A stretch of DNA of 64,000 bases from Bombyx mori (Eukaryota > Arthropoda > Insecta > Lepidoptera > Bombycidae): contig NC_085111.1 of NCBI RefSeq assembly GCF_030269925.1, positions 6,068,142-6,132,141 on the forward strand. Reading direction: 5' to 3'. This document shows positions 34,713 through 45,414 of the stretch, piece by piece; the stretch's first letter is position 1, and each line of letters starts with the position of its first letter. The notes below the pieces were generated by a model. That model ran no database searches. It saw only the letters and a list, made by a program, of their open reading frames with translations, and was not told the DNA's origin. The translations under genes were made by a program, and so were the position numbers.

Positions 34713-35334
34713 ATTATATTAAATAGTATTTTTACATAATACATATTTATAATATTTTTTATGTACAATATAACAAAGTAACAATATAAAACATATATCT
34801 GTTCTACATTACTATTAAAATTACATTAAATTATTATTTATAAGATCGGTCCTTGAGAACAAATACAGTGGCAAAGAAAATGAAAAATAATTATCTAAAA
34901 ATTATATTATCATATTCCCACTTCGAATAGAACACGTCAGGGACAAAAACAGCCCGGAAAGAATGACCCCTGTGTTCCCGCATAATGACTTCAAAACCTT
35001 CCCTTTTCAAGGATTTTATATTATTAATTCATCTCGTTCCCATGTTTTACTGGTATAAGGGCGTCTTGGGAGCTCGCACCTCAACTCTATTTAATTTTGA
35101 ATATGTGCATATAGTATCCAAACTTTAGCTTAATTAAGTACCAAATGGATAACAATTTCGTGCATGATACTGCTGTAACAGTTTTTCTCTTTCCGCTGCC
35201 GAAACGTGGGTATTTCGTAAAACTGAACACACTCAAAGCGTCTAGTATTGTAGAACGAAGCGTAGAATATCGTAGACAAAATTAAGGATCAAATTTACGT
35301 ATTTTTTGGTTGTCTAAGATGGGCCCAGACGGTA

Positions 35335-35390
35335 CAGTGTGCTTAATGCGAGTCTTTTGAGTTCTCGGTTGCGTAAAAGTTAACTCAAGT
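35335..35390 (+). mobile_element. End of a CAGTGTGCTTA-type MITE, single end
   Basis: Starts TA then cagtgtgcttaatgcgag and continues with ttctcggttgcgtaaaagtt, matching the inverted end at 37841-37888. The opposite end was not found, so it is a remnant. The TA before it fits a Tc1/mariner-type target. Confidence 0.55.
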
Positions 35391-36845
35391 TCGTATGCAG
35401 CCTATCTGTCGAGATTTGGTTGAAGTTCGCATGGAATTAACGACAGTCCGGCTTCTTCAATCTCGTTTTTCCCTGTCTTATCGTTGGTAGCCTCAGGAGA
35501 TATTCCAACTACGCGCGAACGCGAAACGTGTGATTGTCTTGCGAATGACGACGCCTGTACCGATCAGTACACAAACCACTTTTTTACCATAAATTGATCA
35601 AAATGCCATAAAAAAATGAGCAATCCCATAGCTGAGAACTTAATAAGATACGCAAAGAATCAGACGGAAAGATTCAGAATTGTTTCGTTAATTGTTTATG
35701 TAATCTTGAAAGAGTTCTTCATTCAATTTGTCATTTTAAAAGTCTTAAGCTAATCCGTTGTAAAACTCATCCCGCGGTAACTGTATCTTGTGACGGCTCA
35801 CAAATAACACGACGTAATAACTTAAGATTGTTAATAAATAAAAAAATGTGCTCCTATTCTGTTTCTGTTTACGATTCGAAAGTTTTTTTATAGAGGTCAA
35901 ATACTTACATACATACTTCTTAGATTATTTATAGACAATATGGATTGACTTACGACTCCATAGCTACTAATAAAATAAGAAAATTTCTTTCTGTTTACTT
36001 CTTTTTTTCTTATGAGAAAATTTTATTCGTAAAATTCCAATTCTATATTATTTACAACATACGGGTGTGTGTATATATCTTGACTACAAACTACGACTAC
36101 GACTATATTGCAACGAAGCGTGTCTATATTGTACTAATTTAATTGAATGACTCCATACTCATGTCTGAAGTTGAGCTGTTTTGTCTACGGTTTCCCGGTT
36201 TCGCCCGCTAAGCCATTTTAATTAACTAAATATCAAACACAGCTACCAAGCCGCGAAATTAACAAAATTCGTAATTTTTATTTATTCATTTATTTATTTA
36301 AGAATATTACAATATGACGTGAGCAGCGAAAAAAACTGTGTTCTTTTTTATTCAATTTAAGCCTAAAAAAACTACGAAAACCAAAAAAGAAATACTTGTA
36401 TTTTATTTACGCAATATGTATGCTTATGCCTCCGTTTAAACTTATAGACTTCTATATTTAAACAAAGTACTCGCTCACTCATACACAAAGACATGACAGG
36501 TAGGCAAAAAAATTTAATATTTTTGTTGAAACACCTTCATTTGAATTTGAAGTCATAAAGTCGTAGTCTCCTGGATTGAATAGGAGGAATTACTGCAATC
36601 AAACTCGTTAGTTTTTGGAAGAAATCAATTACAAAGTTTTATTGACAGTCTTTTGTTTTAAAAGAAGTAAGGCCTCAAGCTACGTCATCTAGAGAGCCGA
36701 TGCGGTTAGCTACTAATTAGTTCCATCATTTGACATTGTATCTATTAAGTATTAATTTATAGTTGTATGACCAAACTTGATATAAGTCGACTTGTTGAAA
36801 TTTAAGGGATTCTGAGTGCCTCACGTTTCAATATAAGAATGATAC
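35391..36845. other. Unannotated stretch
   Basis: No supported gene. TTTA-rich simple sequence lies near 36278-36303. Confidence 0.4.
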
Positions 36846-36849
36846 ATAA
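36846..36849. repeat. Left 4-bp target duplication of solo LTR
   Basis: ataa directly before TGTTACG; repeated at 37512-37515. Confidence 0.65.
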
Positions 36850-36986
36850 TGTTACGTCGCTAAGAGTAACGTCATCTATCGCCGAATAGTCGAATGAATA
36901 TAGAAGAATCTAGTAGCACCTAGAACTCTCGAGAAGCACAATGACATCTATGGTCAGATAGCGAAAACACAATACTAGAGATGTGT

Positions 36987-37063
36987 GGAATATTCTCGAT
37001 AATTCTGAGGATGTGGTATCGGCTATAAAAGCGTTGCAGAGATGGCACGCAACGCAGTCAGTT
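36987..37063 (+). promoter_or_regulatory. LTR promoter: heat-shock element, TATA box, initiator
   Basis: Four contiguous 5-base units GGAAT ATTCT CGATA ATTCT (36987-37006) match nGAAn/nTTCn alternation at 11 of 12 core positions. TATAAAA lies at 37024-37030 and initiator-like CAGTCAGTT at 37055-37063, about 32-36 bases downstream. A weaker aGAAc-tctcg-aGAAg array lies upstream near 36922-36937. Heat-shock factor binding is an inference from the motif. Confidence 0.55.
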
Positions 37064-37168
37064 AGTTATCGCAACTACTCGAAGCAAAACAGCGAAAGGA
37101 TCACCTGAAGCGAAGCGGAAGAAGCGCACTGAAAATTTTAAAAGTGTAGTGAAGTGTTTAGCTTTTGA

Positions 37169-37446
37169 CTGCCATGTAGGTCACCGGTGCCCTACACGGC
37201 GCACTGAAGTAATTATGCCGATTTGTGTTACTAATGGCCTGGATTGCCTACCTTTGCCTTCTTTTGTTTGTTAATGTATGTTTTAGTCTTTTAGGTCTCT
37301 TAGGAACAAATTCATTGTCAGTTTCTTTAGATTCGTCTTTCCCAGAGTCTGATAGATATTCCGGCGCCTTTTTAAGAAGAACGAAGAGAGAGATCGACAT
37401 TGTGACTTCAGCGCGCAGCGTAGGGCACCGGTGACCTACATGGCAG
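37169..37446. repeat. Inverted repeat inside the solo LTR
   Basis: The left arm starts ctgccatgtaggtcaccggt and the right arm ends with its reverse complement (accggtgacctacatggcag). The arms match perfectly for 27 bases (gccctac continues the arm), then with mismatches to about 45 bases. The bases tga stand outside both ends (37166-37168, 37447-37449), so a MITE with a 3-bp duplication is possible. Alternatively it is an RNA hairpin of the LTR transcript. Confidence 0.7.
37234..37434 (+). CDS. Small secreted-like ORF within the LTR inverted repeat
   Basis: An ATG-started frame of 66 codons. The first 25 residues (MAWIAYLCLLLFVNVCFSLL...) look like a signal peptide. A serine-rich part follows, then LRRTKR, a furin-type basic site. 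It ends inside the right arm of the inverted repeat. The ATG would be about 175 bases into the transcript started by the LTR promoter. No family is recognised. Chance is quite possible in a frame this short. Confidence 0.2.
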   Translation: MAWIAYLCLLLFVNVCFSLLGLLGTNSLSVSLDSSFPESDRYSGAFLRRTKREIDIVTSARSVGHR

Positions 37447-37840
37447 TGAACGTATTAAAGTGTTCTGTGTTGAATACAGTGTTAACTTGTAATTCGGTAG
37501 AACGCGTAACAATAATTACTGATTCGAAAAAAATAACTAGACATATTTAAAGATTTAGACGTTTGCATTTTTTTTCACTAGTTTTCTTTTCATAAAAGTA
37601 AAAAAATATTATAGATAAATAAGCCTCTCCGTAGATGTTATGTTATTTGAAATCGTAAATAATTTGATCCACATTCACAGTCCTTTGAAAATGATTATAA
37701 TCGATCCATGAAATTATTTTAGAAATTCTTTATTCCCAAATAATTCACTTTTTGCAAACGCGTGACAATCTTATAAGAATTCACTAGGTTCGTTACCCCA
37801 ACAACTAAGTTCTTCCCTATCAGGGTTACATGTTATTAAT

Positions 37841-38243
37841 CAGTGTGCTTAGTGCGAGTTTTTTAACGTTCTCGATAGCGTAAAAGTTTTTTTTTTTTTT
37901 CCACAGGAGAAAATCGCCGGATCCCCACCCGCGCGGCAGGTGGGGTATGTGGGAGTTGAACCTCACTAAAAACTCCTGCCGCTCACGACCGGCGCCCTAC
38001 CCCGGACCGGGCCGGAGCCCAGTCGGGGCTATTGAAACGGCGGGACAGGGTTGACGCAGAGCACATTACATCCATCCCACCGTCCCACGGACGCCGGACC
38101 GGTGGCCGTCAGCGACACGACCACCAGTTCCCTCGTAGCGTAAAAGTTAGCTCATATTTATATGGAATGGGATCAATTCCATACTAAATTGGCTTAACTT
38201 TTACGCTATCGAGAACGTTAAGAAACTCGCACTAAGCACACTG
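37841..38243. mobile_element. MITE with cagtgtgcttagtgcgag ends, split by a retroposon
   Basis: The left end cagtgtgcttagtgcgag with ttctcgatagcgtaaaagtt is repeated in reverse complement at the right end (38180-38243). Without the insert the element is 143 bp and nearly palindromic. A relative at 35335 is preceded by TA, pointing to the Tc1/mariner group, but the flanks here no longer show a clean duplication. Confidence 0.75.
37889..38135 (-). mobile_element. GC-rich retroposon with 13-bp target duplication
   Basis: A 247-bp insert starts with a T run (the complement of a 3' A-tail) and is flanked by tagcgtaaaagtt on both sides (37876-37888 and 38136-38148). It is far richer in GC than its surroundings (ccggaccgggccggagccc). 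Direction, A-tail and duplication show target-primed insertion on the minus strand. No reading frame is recognised. It is probably the 3' end of a LINE, perhaps of the R1 group, whose tails are GC-rich. Confidence 0.75.
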
Positions 38244-38249
38244 CTTCCT

Positions 38250-39064
38250 TTGGGTGTGTGCCCTTGAGTGTGGCCACACGTCACGGCGAAGCTGGAAAGA
38301 TCTTCGGGGCAAATTTATCCTTACACGCAAAAAAAATAAAATAAGTACCTACTACACCAACTAGTATATAGTATCGAATCCATAAACAAGTGAAATTTCT
38401 CAATGTCAACTTTTCACAAAACGAGTTATTTTGTACGCTTTTCTACAAAAAAAAAAAACTATTTTCGATCTTCATCAGTTACATTATCGTGTATTATTTA
38501 GTAATAACCGTACCTAATCTTTCTTATCTTGTTATTTACAGCGTAATTAACAAATTAGAATTAGGGCAGTCGAACGCACTTCTGTTAACTGTATGCTTAT
38601 TCACAAGCACTTAGGTAAATTATCTTGTGAAGCGACAGTTGCCGCTGTTATCGTTCAATGACATGAGGTTAAACCGTTGTTTGCTACTTTGTTAAATTAA
38701 CAATATCGCGTCGCGTATTTCTTTCTTTTAAAATGCACTTAAACGAATGTCATTTTATTATTGATTCTCATACTTAATTTAAAAATGCAACCTTTATTTG
38801 CGGTCGAGATCGGAGGAACCATTTTGTTTTATTCCAAATCTTTTCCTTTAAACTGTGAACCGGTAAATAATTTCATATTTTGTGAAGATAAGAACTGTAA
38901 AATAAAACTGTTATATTTTTAATTCCATCTTGCTGAAAGTTATTCATGTAAATATACTAATCGTTACATTAGATTAGAATAATATAAATACGTAACACAT
39001 TTGTATTGCGTTTTTACATTGCGCTAATATAAAATGATGTCTTAGATACTGTCCCAGAGATACA
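38250..39064. other. Unannotated stretch with a possible decayed LINE tail
   Basis: cggcgaagctggaaagatct near 38284 resembles form-B LINE tail ends. The rest shows nothing supportable. Confidence 0.35.
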
Positions 39065-39229
39065 ATCCACTGAGTTTCTCGCCGGATCTTCTCAGTGGGC
39101 CGCGATACCGAACAGATGGTCGATTCAGCGAAGCACTGCTCTTCCTAGTGCAGATGTTAGCAGTATCTCAAGCTAAGCTCCGTGAACTAGCTGACGATGA
39201 AACCAGAATACCTCATCGAGGATACTTGT
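39065..39229 (+). repeat. LINE tail family L, form A
   Basis: ccactgagtttctcgccgg, ctcagtgggccgcg, gcgaagcactgctcttc, and a decayed tctcaagctaagctccgtg end. The first stem is intact; the downstream gatccgg partner is lost. Confidence 0.7.
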
Positions 39230-40242
39230 AATTTTTTTTCTTTCTCGTTAATACCTGCGATCATTCGCCAAGACTATAATTAGGTATGTTGCGACAGGTC
39301 GGGGTTTGGAAAGGCATAGCCGTCTCCCCTTAATAGAACAACATATCGGCTCTCTTGGGTCTTCTAATCGGATTTGGCTGCAAGAGCATACTGGACAAGG
39401 GATTTCGGTGAGCTGTCAAGCGGTCCTTATAGTTGACTGAGTATCATTTAATTTCGTCCAATATGGTTAGGATTTCCAAATACTCGTGGATTTTCTAATT
39501 ACGAATATATCAAGGCGCCGACGAGAGTATCCTCAAGATACTGTTTTGAGCACTTAAGAGGCACATAATGTTGGATTTGCTAGCTGTCAACCACAGTTGG
39601 ATTCCGATAGACCTTACTTCATAGTACATTCGTAATTAGATGGGAAACATACAGTGTGCTTGTATATATACTGCTTTCTTAGGAACCAATAAAAGCTATT
39701 TATTGTACGATTTCTACAATTTCCAGTAATAATATTGATACCGACGACACAATAGGAAACAATAACGTTTATTTTGGAGATAGAATCATTTATCATACAG
39801 ACGCCGTTATTATCATCATACGTCGAATGAGAAAAACAGGAAATTGTGCAACTTTAAATTAAAACAACTTTTTAGTAAATACCCTTTCGCTCGATTTCCA
39901 TGACATTCCCGATTAAGACAATCCAGCGTATTTACATATGGAAACGAAGTAAATAGATGAATATCCTCGAACAATGACATTTAACCTTCAATGGTCATCG
40001 ACCTGTAAATTATTCTGCTTTAAACACACACATTTGAAAGAATTCAAACTTCGATTTGTTTCGAATTTATAATTGCCCAATACATTAATAAAAATATGTT
40101 ATCTTTTTCTTCTTAAACTTTCTACTTTAAATACAAAACTGAATTGTAGCAATAGACAGCTGCAGACCTCCATATGGACCGTATGGTCCGCGCTCCTATA
40201 GGATAATATAAAATAATATTTATTTATTTATTAAGACTCAAA
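39230..40242. other. Unannotated stretch
   Basis: No supported gene or element end. Confidence 0.4.
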
Positions 40243-40360
40243 CTTACAGTCCATCTGATAGGTCAGTTATCGGACATATATAATACCACAAAACATGTAG
40301 TTAAAATGGCTGCCCAATCCTTCGTATCGAAACGCATGATTGCTCCGCAGTAGAACACGA
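40243..40360 (-). repeat. Ancient Bm1, antisense
   Basis: aatggctgcccaatccttcg, tatcgaaacgcatgattgct and ccgcagtagaa keep the antisense Bm1 order; the 5' half is decayed further. Confidence 0.45.
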
Positions 40361-40553
40361 CATAAATAATACGAAATTACTATTGATTAATTATAACTAT
40401 TTTTACGAGTTAATTTCGTGTTTACGTTTCGTTTTGTTATTTCGAACCTTTCAAATACTTTACAGTTTTTACACAATACGTTACAGTTGTGGTCACAAGC
40501 GACTACGGTGTTATATGTTGACATTTGGATATTGTCTTAGCTACCTTCAAATC

Positions 40554-40843
40554 TATCTATATATATAAATGAATTGCTGTTCGTTAGTCTCGCTAAAACT
40601 CGAGAACGGCTAGACCGATTTGGCTAATTTTGGTCTTGAATTATTTTTGGAAGTCTAGAGAAGGTTTAAAAGGTAGATAACTACAAAAATGCTCGGAATT
40701 AAATAAAAATAACAATTTTGTTTTTCCGTTGACGTGTCCCCCGTCGGACGGATTCCTTTTGTTTGTTTTAAGTTTAATTTATACAAAAGCTTATATATTT
40801 TACCTATCGATTGAGGTACTATGAAGTCTGCCGGGTCAGCTAG
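40554..40843 (+). repeat. RTE-like interspersed repeat, copy 2
   Basis: Starts with a TA run, then gaattgctgttcgttagtct and cgagaacggctagaccg. It ends ccgggtcagctagta. Nearly the same sequence recurs 1.4 kb downstream (42264), where it is broken by the mariner-type element. Confidence 0.75.
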
Positions 40844-41010
40844 TATTCTATAAAACGATTTCTTGACGTTTACTTTCAATTTAAGCCGTAAAAGCAGTTT
40901 TAACAATGTTTACGACTCGTGAAAAACTATAGTTATAATGTGGAATGGGTTTTATTTGGATGTTTAACTATCTGATTGAAATGTAACTTATTGCATTTAT
41001 CGTTGGCATT

Positions 41011-41196
41011 ACTGAGTGTCTCGCCGGATCTTCTCAGTGGGTCGCAATTCCGATCCGGTGGCAGACTCTGCGAAGTACTGCTCTTGCTAGGGCTAGTGTT
41101 AGCAAATTCTCTCAGATTGAGCCCGTGAGCTCACGTACCCGTCAGAGCGTAACTGGAATAGCCCCGTAGCCTATCAGCGAAAAGGCAGGGAAAAAA
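41011..41196 (+). repeat. LINE tail family L, form A, with A-rich end
   Basis: actgagtgtctcgccggatc, ctcagtgggtcgcaattccg, atccggtggcagactctgcg, gagcccgtgagctcacg and gaatagccccgtagcctatc. The stem and the downstream gatccgg are kept. Confidence 0.75.
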
Positions 41197-41329
41197 GTCG
41201 TTGATACTCCAGGGAATAGATATAGCATCTCACAATTAAAATCTGCTTAAAACGAGGTGTGTATATAAGTCTTAGCTCATAGTAACAGCGAAAATGGCAC
41301 CAATACATTAATATCTATATAAGTATATA

Positions 41330-42261
41330 CAGGGTGGCCCATAAGTCCTTTGAAAAGTAAAATTTGAATAAAACGAACAGGGCGCGCGTGAGCGGTGCAG
41401 GGGAAGCGGGGGGAGTAACTTCGGTTTCTGGGAATTTAGTCGCGATGGAGCGTTTTACCGGAGCGGACCGTGCGTTTTGTGTGCGCGAGTTTTATAAAAA
41501 CGACAATTCGGCAACCGTTGCGCGGCGTAAATTTCGAGAACACAAAGGTTTACACAACTTTGACGACACTCCAACTCTTCAAACGATTAAGAACTGGGTT
41601 GCTAAGTTCGAGGAGACCGGTTCGACGTTAGATAAACCGCGGTTGGGTCGCCCAAGGACGTCACGTACGGAACAAAACATAGACACAGTGACACAGTCTA
41701 TTCGCGAAAATCCGAGAGGGCGCGCAGTTACTGTTACGTCGGAGCGATATGTGGCTATGATCGAAGAGTTACCAGAATTGCAAAACTTTTCAGGCTTTAA
41801 TGCCAGGACGTGGTTTCAACAGGATGGGGCCACTTCTCACACCTCTAACACTGCTATGCCCGTTATCCGTCAACTTTTTCCTGGCAAAGTTATCTCTAAG
41901 AGAGGAGGCATTTTCTGGCCTCCACGTAGTCCAGATCTGACCCCGATGGATATTTTTTTGTGGGGCTACCTTAAGGCTAAAGTATACGACACAAACCCGC
42001 GGTCAATTGAGGCTCTAAAAGAAAACATCCGCAGAGAAATGACAAGCATTTCAGCAGTGACGTGCCGCGCAGTCATCGACAATTTTAGACGTCGTTTGCA
42101 AGAGTGCCGTGATCGCAACGGATTACATTTAGGAGATGTTATTTTCAAAAAATAATTCCCGTTTTTTAAGCTTTTTATGTAAATAAAAATTTAATTCATA
42201 ATGTAATTAGTTTTATTTTAATAAATTTTTTTTCATATCAAAGGACTTATGGGCCACCCTG
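41330..42261 (+). mobile_element. Mariner-type transposon, internally deleted, 932 bp
   Basis: Perfect 24-bp inverted ends (cagggtggcccataagtcct, continuing ttga) at 41330-41353 and 42238-42261. They are flanked by TA (41328-41329, 42262-42263). It contains one open frame with mariner-type transposase ends but a missing middle. Removing it rejoins the TA-rich start of an RTE-like repeat, so it is nested. Confidence 0.9.
41445..42155 (+). pseudogene. Mariner/Tc1-type transposase with internal in-frame deletion
   Basis: From the ATG at 41445 the frame gives 236 residues without a stop. Residues 1-85 form the helix-turn-helix half (MERFTGADRAFCVREFY, VAKFEETGSTLDKPRLGRP). The frame then jumps at about NPRGRAVTVTSERY straight to the C-terminal catalytic part. 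Two acidic catalytic residues are visible, in WFQQDGATSH and WPPRSPDLTP, with 36 residues between them. The first catalytic aspartate and about 100 residues before VTVTSERY are absent, so the protein should not be active. The frame is kept, as in deletion derivatives mobilised by a full-length relative. Subfamily not assigned. Confidence 0.88.
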
Positions 42262-42263
42262 TA

Positions 42264-42542
42264 TAAAAATGAATTGCTGTTCGTTAGTCTCGCTAAAACT
42301 CGAGAACGGCTGGACCGATTTGGCTAATTTTGGTCTTTAATTATTTTTGGAAGTCCAGAGAAGGTTTAAAAGGTAGATAAATATGAAAATGCTCAGAATT
42401 AAATAAAAATAACAATTTTGTTTTTCCTTTGATGTGTCCCCCGTCGGACGGATTCCTTTTGTTTGTTTTAATTTTATTTATTCAAAAGTTTAGGTCTTTT
42501 ATTTATCGATTGAGGCACTACAAAGTTTGCCGGGTCAGCTAC
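42264..42542 (+). repeat. RTE-like interspersed repeat, copy 3, split at its start
   Basis: gaattgctgttcgttagtct to ccgggtcagct. Its TA-rich beginning (about 41310-41329) lies on the other side of the mariner-type element. Confidence 0.75.
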
Positions 42543-43468
42543 TTCGTGATAAAAATCGCTTAAGTACACGTATGTATATCAAATAGAATTTTCAAAAACG
42601 AATGCGGACTATAGTCGTACCAAACCGCAAATAGAACGCCCGGCACAGATTGCGGACTTGTGGATATTGCTAAATCGAATACACAAGGGAATTCTTACAG
42701 GTATCAAATTAAATTTTAAATTACGACAAATTACAACCGTGCGGTTGTGTGTGCCCGTAGCTAATTTACATTTACAGTAGATATCACACATTTTCCGTAC
42801 CTTATTTCATTCGAAAAAGTTGTAATAGTAGGGTGTAAGTATTTAACTAGATTTAGTAGAATTGACACAATAATGTTTGTATTAGAAAAAAAATGCCCGG
42901 TACTAACATTGTATTGTTCTAGAAATTTACATTAAAATTAACCGACTTCAAAATAATAAAAATGAATTCACAGATCAGAGCTTTTTGTTTCTAAATTATT
43001 GTTAACAATATATGTGGTGTTCATATATTTCATAGATTTGCATAGAAAATATATTGCTCAATCATATTTTTATTACTTTAGAAGCTCACGTATCAGCTCA
43101 CGTCCGCAGTGGTAGCGGTTTGATTGTGCCCCTAGTATGGCTGATTTCCGTAAGACTTTCAAAAGCAATAAAAGTGTCGCTAACATTTACAGGTTTGCGT
43201 ATAAAACGACATGTCATTTCATTACGGGCACTAACCACTTGTTTCGTCGATTTTAATTGAAATATTTTCTACTTTGAGAACCATTAAAATAAATAAAACT
43301 ACTTTTACGGTTTATGTACCGCGAACTGTCGTTCGTGACCACGAAAGCTGTAAAGTGACTCAAAACATTAGGAATATGTAATATGATGACATTAAAATGT
43401 GTATGTATATGTATGTTTATGTGCATATATATGTGTGTATGTATGAGTGTATCTGTAAATTTATATAT
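42543..43468. other. Unannotated stretch ending in TATG-rich simple sequence
   Basis: No supported gene. An imperfect tgtatg/tatgtg-rich run lies at about 43398-43450. Confidence 0.4.
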
Positions 43469-43622
43469 TTCACTGGATTGGTACACCGCGCGTAATTCGT
43501 ATCCAAATGATTCTTGTCCACCTGATGGTTGTCTGGAAGAGATCGCTCTTAGCGATAAGACTGCCAATTGTACTTTTTTATATTTAATGTTTCGTATTGT
43601 TTTTTTTTGTGTACAATAAAGA
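43469..43622 (+). repeat. LINE 3'-end fragment (gagatcgctcttagc type)
   Basis: ggttgtctggaagagatcgc, tcttagcgataagactgcc and a terminal gtgtacaataaagaat. A TC microsatellite follows at once. It matches 568-670. Confidence 0.65.
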
Positions 43623-43623
43623 A

Positions 43624-43662
43624 TTCTCTCTCACTCTCTCTCTCTTTCTCTTTCTCTCTTTC
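43624..43662. repeat. (TC)n-rich microsatellite
   Basis: Imperfect tctc/tttc run directly at the end of a LINE tail, where such elements often seed simple repeats. Confidence 0.8.
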
Positions 43663-44369
43663 TATAAAACGAAAGTATTACTTTTTTCAAATACGCAATT
43701 TTCAATTGTATTTACGAGTCGCGAAAAACTAAACTCTATTAAACATTAACAAAAGCCTTAATTTTAACAACTGCGAGTTCATCAAGTAATTTAGGGGCAA
43801 TGTATATATACTTATGTAAAACAAGCGATGGCACTAACGGTGTCCGTATTATCTAATGCCGCTAAGTGCATCGCGACGTAACCCTCGGTATCCTTCTGTG
43901 CCTACTTACATTAATGGAAACTTGTAAATGTAGGCATTATAAAGTGGGTTATCCGAGGAGGCATGTCCTATATTTTCTGCTTGCCTCGCTCTCTTAACCT
44001 CTGCCTGGCATGGTTGAGGTTAAAGTAAGAAATCATTCTTCGTTTATCTGGAATTGATACACCGACGTCACCGTGGTTAATATGAGACACCGTCATAAGA
44101 ACTTTAATTTCTTTGTGATAGGTACTAGGGCATTAGAGCGGTTCTTTATTTCTTTAATACCTTTTTTTTTTTAAATGGCCTCTGTAAATAAATAAATAAA
44201 TTATAATTTTCTGGCATATTCCCCAAAATGTCAATAGAAGTTACATAATAAATTTATTTATGATTAAAAAAATATTGTCTCATGTTGTTAATGCTATTAG
44301 GATAATAAAAATGTTTAAATAAATAATGTAAGTCCTTAGAAATTCAAAGTAGGTTATCCAGGATTTTAC
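43663..44369. other. Unannotated stretch
   Basis: Nothing supported. Confidence 0.4.
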
Positions 44370-44575
44370 TTTTTTTTTCTGTGCCTATGCTTATGGTCTA
44401 GAGAGACCGTGTCAGCGTCACTGGGCTAGTAGGTGAGCTCACGGGGCTCAAACCTGACGATTTTGCTAACACGAACCCTAGGAAGAGCCGTGCTTCGCAG
44501 AATTTACCACCGGATCGGCAACGCAACCCACTGAGAAGATCCGGCGAGAAACTCAGTGGGCTGTGTCTGTGGGTT
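44370..44575 (-). repeat. LINE tail family L, form A, antisense
   Basis: T-rich start, aggtgagctcacggggctc, gccgtgcttcgcagaattta, ccaccggatcgg, cccactgagaagatccggcg and gagaaactcagtgggctgtg. Both stems are present in complement. Confidence 0.75.
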
Positions 44576-44993
44576 AATTTACTCGCTGAGCCCTTCGTCG
44601 CTAGCGACGGGTTCGACGAAAACGATGACCGAGCAAGGATTTTACCTGCTACTGAACTAAAAACGAAATTCGATTAGATGGCTCGCTAAATATTTAAATT
44701 AATGACCGATTCTCGATAGGTGTTAGTTGTGTTAATTTGATTAGAACGAAAACTAGCGGGGCTGCTGAAGGTCATAGACCTTTTCTAATGAGTAATAGCG
44801 GGTATCCGTTGTAGCTTTGTGTATCGATAAATAGGTTTTTATTCTTGTAATTTATTGAGATCATTATGCAAGATGTCAGCAACACAAAACTTGTTTCATT
44901 AGGGTGTTTCAATAAACATAATTTCTAAAACTTCGTTCGAAGATCAACAGCATTCAGCTATTAAATTTTATTGGAAATCACAAAAATTTCATA

Positions 44994-44997
44994 TATC
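44994..44997. repeat. Left 4-bp target duplication of LTR element
   Basis: tatc before the left LTR; repeated at 48734-48737 after the right LTR. Confidence 0.7.
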
Positions 44998-45365
44998 TGA
45001 CGGCGTTAACGATATTTGTTTAGCACGTGCAATAGGAGTGACTCACACAAGCCAGGTGCGCCGGCCGTGTCGTTCGACTCGTAAACAACAGCTGCAACAG
45101 AAGTGACTCATAAGCCAGCTGCGCCGGCTAGTATAAAAAGGCGGAACGTGCCTTGCAATGAACATTCGTTGGACTGCGTTTGCCTGGTGCACTTACTATA
45201 TCCTTGTTACGTTGTGTGATTCAGTGACTGTTGTACGTACTGGTTAAAGTTGGACAAGTGTTAAAGTGAATTGTTAAGATAACATATTGTTGATTAAATC
45301 AGAAATCAAAGGTGACTTCGTTTAACTTGGTGTTCAACAAAATAATGTCTACCCTCAAGCTTACA
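44998..45365 (+). repeat. Left LTR
   Basis: Starts tgacggcgttaacg and ends ccctcaagcttaca. It contains a TATA box (tataaaaagg at about 45131) and an initiator-like region about 30 bases on. Identical to the right LTR. Confidence 0.88.
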
Positions 45366-45380
45366 TCAGAAGTGAGATCA
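45366..45380 (+). other. Primer-binding site, tRNA-Leu type
   Basis: tcagaagtgagatc directly after the left LTR matches, with one change, the complement of a tRNA-Leu 3' end (tcagaagtgggat) used by several gypsy-group elements. Confidence 0.6.
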
Positions 45381-45414
45381 GGACTCTACTCTCACTGGCG
45401 TGACGTGTTTGAAC

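Larger units (their letters stand above)
36850..37511 (+). mobile_element. Solo LTR, 662 bp
   Basis: Bounded by the short inverted repeat TGTTACG ... CGTAACA, with TG and CA termini, and by direct repeats ataa on both sides. No second copy or primer-binding site follows, so it is a solo LTR left by recombination. Four-base duplications fit Ty3/gypsy elements and are also seen in BEL/Pao. It holds a complete-looking Pol II promoter and a large inverted repeat, described separately. Confidence 0.7.

Noticed and set aside
37225..37434. Neuropeptide precursor gene
   Set aside because: A signal-like start and an RRTKR site are present, but the frame ends in the arm of an inverted repeat inside a solo LTR. 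Kept only as a low-confidence ORF.
43383..43619. 78-codon cysteine-rich frame
   Set aside because: It reads through TATG simple sequence and a LINE 3' tail.
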